Shown here: piece after piece, positions 24,838 through 37,551 of the stretch | Layout: the number at the start of each line of letters is the position of its first letter | How positions within the stretch are numbered: position 1 is the stretch's first letter | NCBI GenBank assembly: GCA_910890315.1 | Contig: CAJVGD010000005.1 | Location: 1,240,001-1,304,000, forward strand | Direction: 5' to 3' | Source: Serendipita indica DSM 11827 | Lineage: Eukaryota > Basidiomycota > Agaricomycetes > Sebacinales > Serendipitaceae | Length of the DNA stretch: 64,000 nucleotides | The notes under the pieces: generated by a model | What the model was told of the DNA's origin: nothing | The model's database searches: none | Seen by the model: the letters and a program-made list of their open reading frames with translations, nothing else | Position numbers and translations under genes: made by a program

Positions 24838-26544
24838 TTACACTGGGAGAAGCGACCAATTAAGTTGCTTTCCAGCCCAGAAGGGCACAACTTTTTGCTC
24901 ATTCAAGTCGAGACTCTTTGCGATTGAAGATGGCGTCTTGCAGAGTTTGACGACTGGAAGGGAATATGACCGTTGTCCATCACTCGGGAGCTCTGGTTCG
25001 GTTATTTTGTAGAAATTACGTCCATTGGTGCTAACGAATCCCTCGAGATTATCAAGGGCTCCAAACGACTCGAGCAAGTGCGCGACGAGCGGCAAGAGGA
25101 TAGGCGAAGTGTACACTCCCGCCGCGCACGGCTGGTCCGGTGAGGCCACGGCTTTCTTTTCGATGAGATGAGGAGCAGAGTCGGAGCCTAAAAAGAAGCG
25201 CCGGTGACCTGGAAACGAGAATTGCGTTACGGCACCCACAAGAGGGAGTATGCGTGGTCGGGACGTTTGAAAGTGCAGGTGCAGTTCCGGGATTTGCCGT
25301 GATCAAGTTACCGGTTTATTCGTCGACATAGCCCAGTGGAGAGTGTTTAGAGACCAGAGTTGCGTTGGCGGACGGGCAGACAAGGTGTGTGTGAGTACCA
25401 TTGCCACGAAGAAATAAATGAAAGCGGCGTGGATGCGGCGTAGAAACAAAGCCGCAGTCCCCCTGTCGGCGAAGGAGTGGCGAAGGGAAGGGGACGTACC
25501 CTCTCTCACAACGTCTTGCAGTGCTCGGCGATCATCTGGATATTTGGCAACTGGCTTGCAAAAGTTGAAGGACTGTCCGGCCCAATCGTCAACGGTCAAG
25601 GCGAGGTGGTGGGCGGTGATGGTACACGCGACCGTGTCTCCGAGCGACTTGACGGTTTCGACGGCCTCTTTTGTGGTCGCATGCTCGAGCACGATACGAA
25701 GCTTGGGGAAATCCCTGTGTAGTGCTTCTAGGTGCTTGAGAAATTGCCGCTCCGCATTGAGAACGCATGTATTCTGTAGCCGAATCAATGATCTTGAGAT
25801 CGGGATGAAATGGCACAGGGAGCAGAGTAGAATGAGGGAACTAGTGCATAATGGAATGATGCGGTGGCTATGGATGCACGCGACGGCCCCGAAAATGGAG
25901 AATGGCTCACCGTGCTCGCGTCCGAGGGGATTTCCCCATGAAGATTGAGGACCATGTCTTCTTCCTCCATTGCGGCAAAGACTGGATAGTAGGTCGTGTA
26001 AGATTCGATACCACTTTCCGAGTTTGTTGTCACGCCGCGCGGATACGACTTGACGCCTGCAGGACGATGCAATGTTAGATTCGATGCGATCTCAACCCGG
26101 TAATCAACGTAAAACGGCGACGAACCAACAATGCCAGCTCGTTTCGCCTTGTGGATCTCATGCGGCGTGAGGTCTGGCGAGAGGTAGAGTGTCATAACAT
26201 AATGGACCCTCGGATCAATTCTCTTCAAGCGATCGCGATACTCCAACGCCTGTGCAGTTGTAGTTACCGGTGGCGTCAAGTTTGGCTTTTGGAGACGGAT
26301 TGATTCGCATCAGAGACCATGTCGAAAGCGGGAAAAGGGCAGTAGATCACATCAAAGTGGACCACGAGACGCGATGAATCAGAGATTGGGCGGCAACTCG
26401 AGTTGGTTGGCTGCCGCTCACCATTACATAGGCGAGTGTGAACCCCCCCTGACGGACATGAGGAGTAACAAGTTCAGATAAAGTTCCCTGCCGAAGGTGA
26501 ACGTGAAAGTCTGCAGGTCCGGCGATTTCGAGCTCGGTGCTCAT
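24838..26544 (-). CDS. ura4: Dihydroorotase (pyrimidine biosynthesis, homodimeric class II type)
   Basis: Third step of de novo UMP synthesis: cyclises carbamoyl aspartate to dihydroorotate. Starts MSTELEIAGPADFHVHLRQG, where HVH supplies two zinc ligands. Then come VTTTAQALEYRDRLKR, HYVMTLYLSPDLTPHEI, GVKSYPRG (lysine that is carboxylated to bridge the metals) and EDMVLNLHGE. RIVLEHATTKEAVE, CTITAHHLALTVDDW and HRRFFLGSDSAPHLIEKK follow, holding further His/Asp ligands. The end is AGKQLNWSLLPV at 24838. Matches the fungal Ura4/PyrC class rather than the CAD domain. About six introns, one containing a small stop-rich insert. Stop lies 166 bp from the convergent pcf11 stop. Confidence 0.93.
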
Positions 26545-26651
26545 CGAGGTCAGGGTTCAAGGCAAGTGACCGCAAAGGTGGGGCAAGGTCACGGGTATAT
26601 AAGAGGTAGCATGGGTTGGGCATAAGTCGGACATAGGTCGATCCACGACCG

Positions 26652-28174
26652 TTACATTCTCTCGCTCAAAATCGCTTGGATCTCCTCGTAGCTCTCATCG
26701 TCAATGTCCGTGTCCCGCATTTCCACCACCTTGAGCCAATGGGGCGCATTCCGCACGAGCTTGACGACGTCCGGTCCATCAACCTGCCTGCATTTGATCA
26801 ACTTGAGAGAGTGAAGGTGAGTGAGATATCCTGCGCGCTCAGGAGGGCTATGGCGGCCGCTGTTGACAAAGATGCGCGAGGGACGTAGGACGACACTAAT
26901 GACTTGGGTCGTGTGCTCGCTGCACTCCTTGAGACAGAGATGCTTGAGCCTTGTCGTGTTCATCGGCTGGATAATCTTCTCGCTGATTAGATTCTCGTCA
27001 AAGTCTCGGTCGAGTCCCCGCAGTGTCAAGGTCTCAACCAGACTCTTGCTCAGAAATGTCCCCACCGCACAAAGGTCTTCGACTCGGCGTGCATTCTCTG
27101 AGCATTCATCATCGTCCCCATCCACATCCGAGCATTCACCTGATAGATCATCTGGCTCGATGACCGCACCTTCGGGTGCATCATCCCGCATACTACTGGT
27201 GAAGTGGATGGAGACCCTCATGAGTGCTGGGAGGTGCGGCCGTTGCTGTAGTCCTTGCAAAGACGTACGAAGGAGAACGGGGCTGACCGTCAGGGATTCG
27301 AGTCTCCCCAGTTGGCTCATGTTGGGCCAAGGCTGTGCGTGACTGTGAGGCCAGAGTTCTCGAACGCGAGTAGACGAAGCTTGATGACGTTCGGGAACGA
27401 GCGAAAGAGATGCATGATTGAAGTCTGCCCGAGGACGCTGCCAGCCGAAGGTCCAACGGACAATGACTGTACAGTAGGAAATACAACGCCGTTCTGATGG
27501 ACGTAGGCAACGTTTCGCAGCTCTAGGTGCACCAAAGAGGTGCAGATTGAGAGGAAAGGTGTACGAGGGACAATGGACGCTTGCTCCTCGACAGATCCCA
27601 GCAGTCGGAGAACCGAGACGTTGCACGCAGCTAGTGGCCATATATTCCAACAGCTCGATAGATCGTTGTTGCGACCGAATGATACAATGATGCTCCCCCA
27701 ACGAGTGCGAAGCGGCTCGAGAAGGGCCTGCATCCCTCTAAACCACCCGGTGTCGAACGCATCGACGTTGAGAGCTTGGAAGCACAACGTGAGACGCGTA
27801 GTATCCCCTGCAAGTTCGACGGTGCGCTTGAGGCGAGAAAGGAGGTGCTTCGAGTTGTAATCATTCTTGGACGCGGAGCAGTCGATATAAAGGAAGCTCC
27901 AGAGGTCGGGAGTGGAGTGGGCAGCTTCACGAAAGGTGCGGCACACAGAAGAAAGCACGAAAGGCGCATGCATTCCAAAGTGATGGTGGCCACCCTTTAG
28001 GCCACTCAGGAGATGGCGAGCCCATACCCCGTCTCTCCAGAAGAGGAAAATGCGACCGAGGATCTCCTGAGGATAGCTGGCAATTGGATGGGCATAGGCG
28101 TCCGGGTGGAGCGCCGCACGCGACGGAAAGAGCTCGAAGTCGTCTGTTACATCCGAGTCGCCGCTTTCGGACAT
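26652..28174 (-). CDS. F-box protein with leucine-rich C-terminus (frame break)
   Basis: ATG at 28174; after an acidic leader the F-box-like region IASYPQEILGRIFLFWRDGV is followed by SVCRTFREAAHSTPDLWSFL, a common agaricomycete F-box pattern. Leucine-rich segments follow (LSICTSLVHLELRNVAYV, LFRSFPNVIKLRLLAFEN). That frame stops at 27317. The protein plainly continues in another frame as LGRLESLTVSPVLLRTSL to VVEMRDTDIDDESYEEI, stop 26652. No GT-AG intron of workable length joins the two, so a one-base indel (true or from sequencing) near 27317-27350 is likely. F-box proteins are substrate adaptors of SCF ubiquitin ligases. The target here is unknown. The family is large and fast evolving in these fungi, so a decaying copy is possible. 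Confidence 0.75.
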
Positions 28175-30156
28175 CGCGCTACTGGAGGTGCAAGCGAGCG
28201 GTTGGTTGTACTAATAGGCGGGTCAGTGAATGCTTAGAACTTTCATTCATGCAGTAGGGTACTGATCCCCACTTACGCTTTTAGACTTTAGAGGGTGCTT
28301 CCCTGTTCCGATGAACAATTCCCTGCTTGAACCGGCTATAGGGAACAAGAACGTGAGTATCGACGTTGATGCCGCGGAGAAACGGCACGCTCACCTCGTT
28401 GTTCGAAGTAGGATGTCAAGAATTCTGCAATGGTGGACTGGGTGAACAGCAAAGCACGCAACCGGACCATAGGTGTCATTGCAGAGGCTTTATAGCGTAA
28501 TCTCCAGAGGACTCGCCAGAGGAGCCTCGTGCGTCAGGGTTGCACGGCAAGGCCAAAGACAAGACGCGTTCGTACTCCATCACCCGTCTCACCCGCCAGT
28601 AACCAGATCACAGGGCTGTCTCGCAGCAGGAGGCGAGGTATTGTCATATTTCTTTTCGCCGAACCCATCGCGGAGAGCCGAACAGGAAAGGCAAGAGGGG
28701 CAAGCCCAAAGGGCCGTGGAGGAGCGTCGGAAAGATAGCGCCAAGCGAGCAAACGACTAGAAGCGAATTCAAATCGTTTCTTTCGATGGATATGTCCCCA
28801 CAAAGCTGCTCGGTATCCCTGTTCTGAGCCGCTGGGCTCACTCGTCGACCCAATCGTGGAAGGCGGACTCCAACGACCGGCCCATCGCGGGAAGTGTGCC
28901 GTTGTATTCGGTCTGGCTCGTAGACAGAGTGCGTGACATCCTGCCGTGTTTCTCGTCATGTTGACAGGCTTGATGGGGGGACATCGATTATCGTTCCGCG
29001 CATCTGCGTCATGTCTAGCCGCAAGCACTTGACATCCGAGATCCACGTGCTTGGTTCTGTTCAGATTGAGATCTTCAGCTTGTTGCATAGCCACCAATCC
29101 TCCACAGATTCACAGGAGGTCGGGTCAGTCTCATTGTTCCATTATCGCTAGTCTGGCCCCTTCGAGGTGACGCAACCTGCCTAATCGTCAAACCTGCAAG
29201 CCTAAACGAGACATGCGGCTCCCTTGCAACCTCTCGAATGCAATGCGTCCCTGTCCATGACGGTTTGACGGAGAAATCGACTAGACACCGCCGAGAGCGC
29301 CCGCTTCTTCTTGTTACCTCCTGAACAGCTGCTATGCAAACGTGCTTCCTCCGAGCTGTGGCCGTATTAGCGGCAAAGACGCTATAGATAACGTGTGGCC
29401 GATTGGATCCGTGAATTGAGCAACTTGTCAAACAAGGTTGGCTCCTCTTCGGCGCCTGTGTGATTGGTTAGACTCTAAGAGCCGTTATGATGGTTCTCAC
29501 TGGGTGAAACAACCTGAAGAGGACCCAACAGTCACTGACGTGATCGCCTATGCTTACTGGATTGAGCTTGAGTCTCGACTGAATCGGTGGAGGATAAATC
29601 GGCGCTGAGTACAGCCTAGCTACTGCGTCTGTGTTGGCAATTCCAGAACAGACTCGACACGTTGTCGTATGCCTGCGGGAGTGCGCATTCCGGGTCTGTG
29701 CAAGCTCCGTCGGTTCAGGCTTCCGAGATCCAGATCTCTCGTGCATTGCAACGATAAGGCTTGCGGTAGCTCCTTCCCCTGGCCGAGGCGAAACGACACC
29801 TCAATCACGCGAGATGAACGTCCCTGCTTTCGAGGTACCTCAGCACACAGGCGTCAGTAGTGGTCACAAGGACGCAACTTCTGGAGATTTCAATGGCAAT
29901 GTACCACTCTATTCACAGACTCTGCGTCAGTGGTGTGGTACGCCGCTGGCACAGACGAGTAAAGGGTACAAGCAGATCAAGGTCAACCGGGCACCAGTAA
30001 TGCGGGCTCACCGATCAGAGGCCGTTGAAGGGAAAGGAAGGAGAGGGAAAGGTATCATTGAATGGGTAGATGGCGTCACTGGATAACCACAGAATAAACC
30101 ACAGGATATTGGGAATTGGAAAGAATGAATGCGACGCGATATGCATGAATGGTGTC
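28175..30156. other. 2-kb region without recognisable gene
   Basis: Contains overlapping frames on both strands (for example 28534-29097 on the minus strand and 29631-30086 on the plus strand, the latter lacking an ATG at its head). None has a domain, a signal peptide or clear splice structure. I saw no terminal repeats or transposase-like sequence. It includes the 5' side of the F-box gene and the 3' side of the next gene. Confidence 0.5.
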
Positions 30157-32098
30157 CTACTTCAAGTAGCTGGGGTCGGTAGTATTATCGCCTTGTTTTG
30201 TCGTGATGTGCAAAGCAGAATCGTCGGTTGGAGTATGTTCTGTCATAACAGTGACCTTGAGCAGGTGTTAGACAGCAATTTTGGACTGATGACTGCACCC
30301 ACCTGAATAGCAACGTCTTCGACGATCACCGGCGAGCGCTTGGTCACTCGGTCCTTGAACTCAGCGATTAAGCTGCGGGAGCTCCTGCGGTGGCCATGGC
30401 TGATAAGACGTCTAGAATGTTCTCCCGAGACTTGGTGGCCATTGTAACTGACGCTGAGGTTTGGCGCCTTTACAAGTTCTTGATCGATCATTTCGCCAAA
30501 AGGTGTAATCGGCTTTGTTTCATCGATTATCGTAGGCACTTGATCCTTCGGCAGATAGTCGTATCCAGGGTTGGAGACGGTGGTATCGGGAATCGTGCTT
30601 GCCATCGTCATTTGAGAATCGTCCGCGCAGAGATCACAGATATGGGTGAGGGTTTGCGAGCGGGACGTGACCACGAATCCATCTCCATTGGACTTGTTGC
30701 GAACTCGATCTTTGAACATGAAGGCGGGGGACGGTTTGGCTGGTCGTTCATAGGACAAAGGATTACGGTGAGACTCCATATCGACCGTCGACGTGCTCTC
30801 CTTACGGCGAGAGACGGCATAGATAACTGCAGCGTTGATCGTCACCTGAGTGGCGTCAGTACAGTCTCACTGGAGATGCTCACTCACGTCTGATGAACAA
30901 CTAGCCAAGCAGACCTGGGACACTATCAGTATAAGGAGTAGAGTAAGGTAGCAGACGAACCCAGGCTACCGGAGATCAGTTAAGAGTATAGAAGCACCAA
31001 GGCTACGTACCGAGTTGCCGACCGTGAAGTGTGGTGAGGATCGCAATGTTGATGACCGAGGTGCAAAGGGCAGCCGCTGCGGCGCTGGTGCAAATGAGAG
31101 GAGGTAGCGGAGATAATGGCACACACACAAGCACGTTCGGGTCGCAAGGCTCTTGAGCTTGGGATTTGACAACTGACGCATGTAAAGAGGCCAAACAAAG
31201 AGGCCAGTGAGGAAAATGTTGAGGAAGATGTCGTAAGTAAGGAGAGGGATTGTGGCCATCGTCTTCAAGCCGATGACGCAGGTCCCGTCTTCCCTGAAGA
31301 AACCAATGCGAGCTATCAAAGAATGAAACCCTTCTGACGAGACAAGTGGCAACTTACCGACCAACATCAAGACGAATACGACGAGGTATCCCACCAACAC
31401 AAAGCAACAGACAAGCCACACCTTGCTGCGCAATCTACTGACGGTATTGCCCGCACTCCAGACGATATGAACCTAAGGAAGTGAGTATAAGCTGTTCGAC
31501 AATGCGAGAATAGACAGACCTTTTCGGCCAGAAAGATATAGATCACAATCTTGCTCGATGCGTAGCTGCTTGTAATCAGAGGTATAACAGAGTAGTGAGA
31601 GGAATGTTTCATACAAGAAAATGCATAGGTAGATCCCGGAGAGGCAGGCCCCAAGGTTGAGCGACATGCCTACCCCATTGACGACGACACCGGCTGATAG
31701 AAGTGAAAGGGTGAAGTCATAAAAGGGCAGCATACTGACAAGAGAAAACGAAGAGCCATCTATAGTGGACGTCAGGAACATGCCGTCGACACAATGGGCG
31801 ACGTACGAATCAACAAAGATGAGAACAATACACGCTCTACGTGTCGTCAACAGTAAGTTAGAGAATAAAGTCGGTATTTACTTTGCCAACGACATGTTCC
31901 TCACGCTGAAGCGACGGGCCAGGCATGCGGAGAGGATCGAGCACCCTGTGACAAACCGACGTCAGTCAGCGTCTGCTGCAGCGCCTTGAAGAATGATGTC
32001 TCACCGAGTAGATGGACGATGGTGGATAGGATTTGGTGCCGGTGCTCGGGGAAGAACACGGGAGGGGTGCTTGGGGTAGTAGGTGAAGTAAAGGACAT
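30157..32098 (-). CDS. Seven-helix membrane protein, family member A
   Basis: ATG at 32098 gives MSFTSPTTPSTPPVFFPEHR, then helix LSTIVHLLG-CSILSACLARR. Further helices include ACIVLIFVDSYVAHCVDG, VVVNGVGMSLNLGACLSGIY, VWLVCCFVLVGYLVVFVLML and the conserved core CVIGLKTMATIPLLTYD followed by FLNIFLTGLFVWPL. The tail is hydrophilic (about 200 residues). Splicing the last GT-AG intron after VEDVAIQ adds VTVMTEHTPTDDSALH and ends DPSYLK at 30157. About nine exons. It is clearly homologous to the gene at 42372-44686, with about 36 of 50 residues identical over the core. Topology (outside N-terminus, seven helices, long cytosolic tail) is receptor-like, but I know of no described function for this basidiomycete family. 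Confidence 0.8.
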
Positions 32099-32476
32099 GA
32101 AGAATCAACTAAGGACAACTGTAAGAGAAGGAAGAAATGTGTATTCAGTAGGCGACGCAAGAGAGACGCGCTGAACCACGGGCGACGCGGAAGGAAAGGA
32201 GAACAAGTTGGGTGGAAGGCGTAAACCCCAAACATTTATCAGTTTGACCACAAAATGCAGCACAAAAATACTATAAATGGCTCGTTTACGCTGTCAAGTT
32301 GCTCGATACCAGAGTTCTGAAAGCAGCTGGAACACTGGTGAATGCAATCTTCATAAAATAGATTTGTGACAACAAAAGATAAGAATTAATCATTTATTCT
32401 GGATTATTTGAGAGAAAGCAGTTGAAATCAGGTGGATGACGCGGAGACCAAGCGGCGACAACGCAACTTGGACCGA
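32099..32476. promoter_or_regulatory. Divergent 5' region, seven-helix A / patatin-type lipase
   Basis: About 378 bp, AT-rich in 32340-32410. An upstream non-coding or short coding exon of the lipase may lie here, because the lipase frame is open from an acceptor-like CAG at 32431. Confidence 0.4.
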
Positions 32477-35400
32477 ATGTCAACCGCTGGCGCAAACGGT
32501 GACGACCTTTACGCAGACTTTATCAACCAAAGGTCATATCAAACATATTTATTTGCTCTAGAGGCTCACAACGCTCCTCCTTGCAGTCACATCGCCGCAT
32601 TCGCGGCGGCCCTCAAAGCTGACGATGACACTTCGGACCAGGAAGCCTCGGGAGCGACATCTCCACTCATTCCAGCCACACCAAAGCCTCAAGGAAGGAC
32701 TCGGAAGATCAGTGCGCTCAGTGACTTTGCTCCCATCGCCACCCGAGTGAAGCGACAGTCCGTATATTGCCCTTCAGGAAATACACAAGGAAACTGACTA
32801 GAACAAGAAGGAGTAAGCGGGTTAGGAGTGCTCCACAGAGGGAATTCGTCTTCCAACTCGCCCGCTGGCCGTTATTGGTTAGTTGCCTTTTCCGCACCCG
32901 TGGCAGCGTTGCTCAGCCTTTCTAGTTTCTTCTCGCAATCGTGATATTCGGACAGTTTGGTCTTTATGTAGCTATTCGGCAAGTTGTCAACGCTCTAGAA
33001 TGGTTGTTTGCCTGTCCGTTCCATCTATCTAAGCCATCACACGAGCTAATACGACGTAGGGAGAGGTCGAAAAGGCGTTCTTCGAAAGAAGCTCAGGAGT
33101 GCGCAGAGTTACGAAGAATGGAAGGAAGCTGCCCTGAAGCTGGACGAGTATCTAGGCTTTGACGAGTGGAAGAGGGCATGTTCCTAGAACTATTTGGTCG
33201 GACGTTGCTAACGTATTGTCTAGGAAGAAGAGGACCCTTATCACGACTATCTTCTCGTAAAGAAGGTCGGATATCACCGCGGGTGGCACACTACGACTGA
33301 CCGTTTCCTTAGGTCCGACGTTCTCTTAGAAGTCTTCGACAAAAGAACGATGCGCGAGGTCTCCTTGGTGTCCTTGACCTATGTTTGAGGGCCAACTTTG
33401 CCGGCACTGAGAGCGCCCGTTTGTACTCAGAGGTAGGCCCGGAATCGATTATAAGATCGGTTATTGACGCAGGAAAATAGACCTTTTACGGTACAAAGGA
33501 CTCTGTTGAAGGTATTTCACGCATCCGCTCTCTAAGCAGACATCTGATAATATCCAGCTTACATCAACGAGGTCGAGGCCGCAATCGACTTTGTCCGCCG
33601 TTCGCCAGATATCACACTTGACGAGAAGAGGAGATTCTTTAAAAGTGCAAACCGTAATGTTGGATCATCTGCTCTTTGTTTAAGCGGTGGTGCTACGTTT
33701 GGATATTGCAAGTAGAACTCTCAAGCCAGACGTCAATACTGACATCACATAGATCATTTTGGCGTCGTAAAGGCGCTTCTGGATGCCAATCTGCTGCCAC
33801 GAGTGATAGCCGGGACCTCTTGCGGAAGCCTAATTGCTGCCTTGGTCTGCACACGGACTGATGAGGAGCTGAAGAAACTCTTGGTACCTGAACTTGCCGA
33901 CAGAATCACTGGTAGGCCTGTATTATTCCTTGTTTAGGCTCTATCTGACCGTGGACAGCCTGCGAGGAGGGATTTTTCACATGGTTCAGAAGATTCCTTC
34001 GCACTGGGGCTCGGTTCGATACCGTTGATTGGGCCCAGAAGGTGATTATACTGTAATGTGCTCATTTGGGCGTCTCATGATTATTGTAGACAATGTTCTT
34101 CACGCGGGGATCTATGACATTCCGCGAGGCCTATGAACTCACTGGCCGGGTACTCAATGTCTCAGTGATTCCATTTGACCGACATTCGTAAGTTGGTTCC
34201 GGGTTGTTGCACCGTCTCACCTCTGGGTAGTCCGACCAAACTACTCAATTACTTGACTGCACCTGATTGTGTTATCTGGACTGCCGTCCTCGCATCAGCC
34301 GCCGTACCTGGTATCCTCAACCCTGTGGTTTTAATGGAGAAGACGAAGAATGGCACTATGATCCCGTGGAATTGGGGTAGCCGTTTCAAGGATGGGAGCC
34401 TCCGGGTTGATATTCCACTTCAGTCTCTCAACCTTCTCTTCAACGGTCTGTTTGGATGATTTTGCTTTTATCGACCTAATAGTGGTTCCCATCCAGTGAG
34501 CCACCCAATCGTGTCCCAAGTCAATCCACACGTGCATCTATTCTTCTTCTCAAGCCGAGGGTCCGCTGGGAAGCCAGTGGCTCATCGCAAGGGAAAAGGT
34601 GCGAGATATTGCTCATCCTTGATGTTTACTGAAATCGGTTCAGGATGGCGGTTAGTGTTATTGAGGAGCAAAACGAGTATTGTTCCTGACTCAGCTGTAG
34701 TGGTGGTTTTCTTCTCTCGGCCGCTGAACAATTCTTGAAGCACGAGTTGACCAAAAACTTCAAGGTTTGTCGTCACTATATACAAGGCGATCATGACACA
34801 CTTTCAGGTGATACGAGATCTCGAACTGATGCCCCAGTTGTTGGGTCAAGATTGGAGTTCCGTATTTCTTCAAAAGTTTGAAGGTTCTGTGACGTGAGTT
34901 TTTCATAGCTCCAGCAACAGGCAACTAATTTGCATATAGTATTCTACCAAAGACTCGCTTCATGGCAAGTTAAACTGAGATCCCTTCGCGTAGATTCTAA
35001 CTACGCATAGGACTGGGTACACATTCTCAGTGACCCTAGTCGATCTGATCTAGAAAGAATGCTCAAAATTGGAGAGCACGTTACTTGGCCAAGGGTTCGT
35101 CATTTTCCTAGCTATCTCCATCGACTTACGGAATGAGGTAGATTCATATGATCGAGAATCGCTTCCGGATAGAGCGCAAGATTTTCCGAGGTCGCCTTAG
35201 CGTCAAGCGCGCTTCTCAGGTCAAGGGAGATCGAACACCCGCCATCGAAGGGACCTCTGGACCCTCGCCAGCTGCACTCCATGCTATTCTATCCTCCACC
35301 GCCGCGAATCATGCAGACACATCGAGTGGAGGGGCTGGTCATCATACTCCAAAGAAGTTCCCAGCATCCCTTGGTTCAGAGCAAATAGCAGTCGAGTCCG

Positions 35401-36065
35401 ACGCCGAGGCAGGGTTTGCTGCTGGCTCCGAGAGATTCTTCAAAAAGGCCCATGGAAAGAGTAATCGGAGGGCGTCGCAGAGTCTGGCTCAGATCGACAC
35501 CTCCAACTCGCGACAACACCCAGACATAATCGTTCAGACGGCCTCTCCAGAAGACCAGCGAAAGAACTCGGCGGGAAACTACTCGACGATGCCGTCACCT
35601 ATTCGACGTCGACGGTGGGGATCTTCAATCTATAATGCATTTTCCCAATCCCATTCAGGCGAGCCGTCGACTGCCCCAATATCCACTGGAAGCCAGCAGG
35701 CAGAGACAAATCATGTCGCCCCAATGACTTCTGTCGATCCGAACAATCGCTCCTTTTTTGCCCGCCTCCGATCCACCTCGTTCAACGCCTTGGCCTCGCC
35801 ATTTGTGCGCGCGCCGAATGTTGCTCGCGAAGCTGATGTGCGAAGCCTGACAAGTGCTCAGCTTGCGGACGAGAGATGGAGTAGTGATTCCTCGAGCGAA
35901 GATGAGTTTCTCTGGAATAATGAGCGTACAGCGGCAGAGTCCACCTTTGCGATAGACGTTGGGGAAGAAGAGCTCAATTTGGCGAATGATTCTGGTCTAT
36001 TCATGTCAAACGCGCGAGAAGACGAAGATGCAGACCTCACGACGGACTTGCAAGAGAGTCCATGA
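32477..36065 (+). CDS. Patatin-like phospholipase / triacylglycerol lipase (Tgl3/4/5 type)
   Basis: Lipid-droplet-type lipase. From MSTAGANGDDLYADFINQRS the N-terminus includes a membrane-associated helix (WPLLFLLAIVIFGQFGLYVA) and the DUF3336-like region YEEWKEAALKLDEYLGFDEW. The patatin domain has the oxyanion glycine loop (LCLSGGATFGYYHFGVVKAL), the nucleophile elbow GTSCGS and the catalytic Asp in FKDGSLRVDIP. HIMIENRFRIERKIFR-like and disordered Ser-rich sequence follows, with an acidic end at 36065. In yeast, Tgl3-5 hydrolyse stored triacylglycerol; Tgl4 also has phospholipase and acyltransferase activity. I count about 12 introns. The frame is open upstream to 32432 without an ATG, so an earlier exon is possible. 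Confidence 0.88.
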
Positions 36066-36177
36066 GCGTCGTTTACTGGCGATATTATTCTTTTTTATGC
36101 TATCTATTGACCTCATCCTTTGATAGTGTAGGTTATTTGTATCACTCGTAATGCATATGGTTTTCTATCGTATTAGC

Positions 36178-37359
36178 CTATCGCTTCATTCTCTTTCTGA
36201 AGCGTTCCATGACCTATGATTCGTGAGTCAGGTTGAATGGGACAAGTAGGTCTACATACTGCCTCGTCTGACGCTAGCTCGGGACGTTCATGCTTCCTCT
36301 GCGACTTCTCCGGTACGTCGATACCCAAGGCCTTGTACTTTGCCTGTTTGATAGCTTCCTGATCAGATTCTTGACGCAGGTGAGGATTGTAAACTAAGAA
36401 ACAGGTGAGCTGAGCACCGGTCGTTGGTGTTGAATCTCACATCTTGTAGCAGCCAAGCGAGCTTCGTCAGGGTTCATCCTTTGTGCTTCTCGAGCCCGCT
36501 TCTCCTCTGCTGCAATTCTTTTTGCCTTTTCCGTCTCTTCGATATTGCGGAGGCGAGCACTGGAGGGGCGTGAGTTTGGGGCGTATTTCCAGTTGTATCA
36601 ACATACTCCATGCCAAGATCCACCTCTGGAATGGCAGAGAGCATCGCTAAGCTGTTTCCGACACTCCCTTCTTTGAGCTCGATGCCATGAGTCTTGTATC
36701 GTTCACCAAATTTAAGCATTCCTTCTTCTGTCGTGGGTGGAGCTTTGGAGGCATCCTCTTCGATTGATGTCCCTGCCTGTTGTTTCATGAGCTTGAGGTT
36801 TTCTTCAATGTACGCCATCCTGAATGTGAAATTAATCACCAAACGGTGTGAAAGCTTCGACTCTTACATATGCTTGTCCACGTCGAGGGCATTGGTTTGC
36901 TGGGTGAAGTTGCTCATTCTGACTGCCCTTCGAGCCTTTGCCATTGCACCTTCCAAGCTGGTGGTGGTAAGGATTGGGCATGATGATCCAAATGGAAGCG
37001 TACTCGTCTTCGCCATCGTCTTCTTTTGGTGTATGCAATCCATAGCGAGGCTTCTCTGATTCGTATTCCTCTTCCTCATTCTTGCGCTTTTTCTGTCCGC
37101 CTGTTGCGAGTTTGGAGGCGTCAATGCCCTGCCTTGCCTTGCGCATGTTTCGGAGAGCGATCATGTCTTCCAAACTGCTCTAGTGGTGCAAATAAGACCA
37201 GAGGATGAATGCCAAAGTGGTGTTGACTTGCCTTATCGCTGGTGTAGCCTCTTTTGCGGGCGTTTCTTCCCCCGAGACGTGACCATCTTGTTCTTCTTGT
37301 TTCTCCACATTCTCTTCGTGTTTACGCTGGTTCTTTGGGCGCTGTTTTGCCTTGAACAT
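36178..37359 (-). CDS. tls1: Tls1 / C9orf78 (Hep59) family splicing-associated protein
   Basis: ATG 37359 gives MFKAKQRPKNQRKHEENVEK. The family block SLEDMIALRNMRKARQGIDA follows, then a Glu/Lys-rich region, the hallmark FTQQTNALDVDKHM-MAYIEENLKL, and KFGERYKTHGIELKEGSVGN. The basic end is EAVMERFRKRMKR before the stop at 36178-36180. Members are nuclear, mostly disordered and bind Brr2 in the spliceosome. In fission yeast Tls1 affects splicing of shelterin transcripts and telomere length. That role is from the family, not shown here. Four or five short introns. Its stop is 112 bp from the convergent lipase stop, and its start is 192 bp from the divergent INO80F-like gene. Confidence 0.85.
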
Positions 37360-37551
37360 GGTCGTGGAGAGAAACCAAAGTGCCTGAGATGCCCAGCCTC
37401 ATGCATCCCCGACGACATCTCGAGTCGCGTCGACTGTACTAAATACGCGCAGTTACAAGGGCAACAAACAAAACATCCATCTTGAACCTCGCCACTTCCG
37501 GGCCTCGTAGACCGCCGTTCACTCGTCGTTGCTCGTCTCTGTGTGTAGAAT

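Noticed and set aside
28534-29097. 187-codon minus-strand frame
   Set aside because: No domain, Arg/Pro/Ala-biased, overlapped by plus-strand frames; I cannot support it as a gene.
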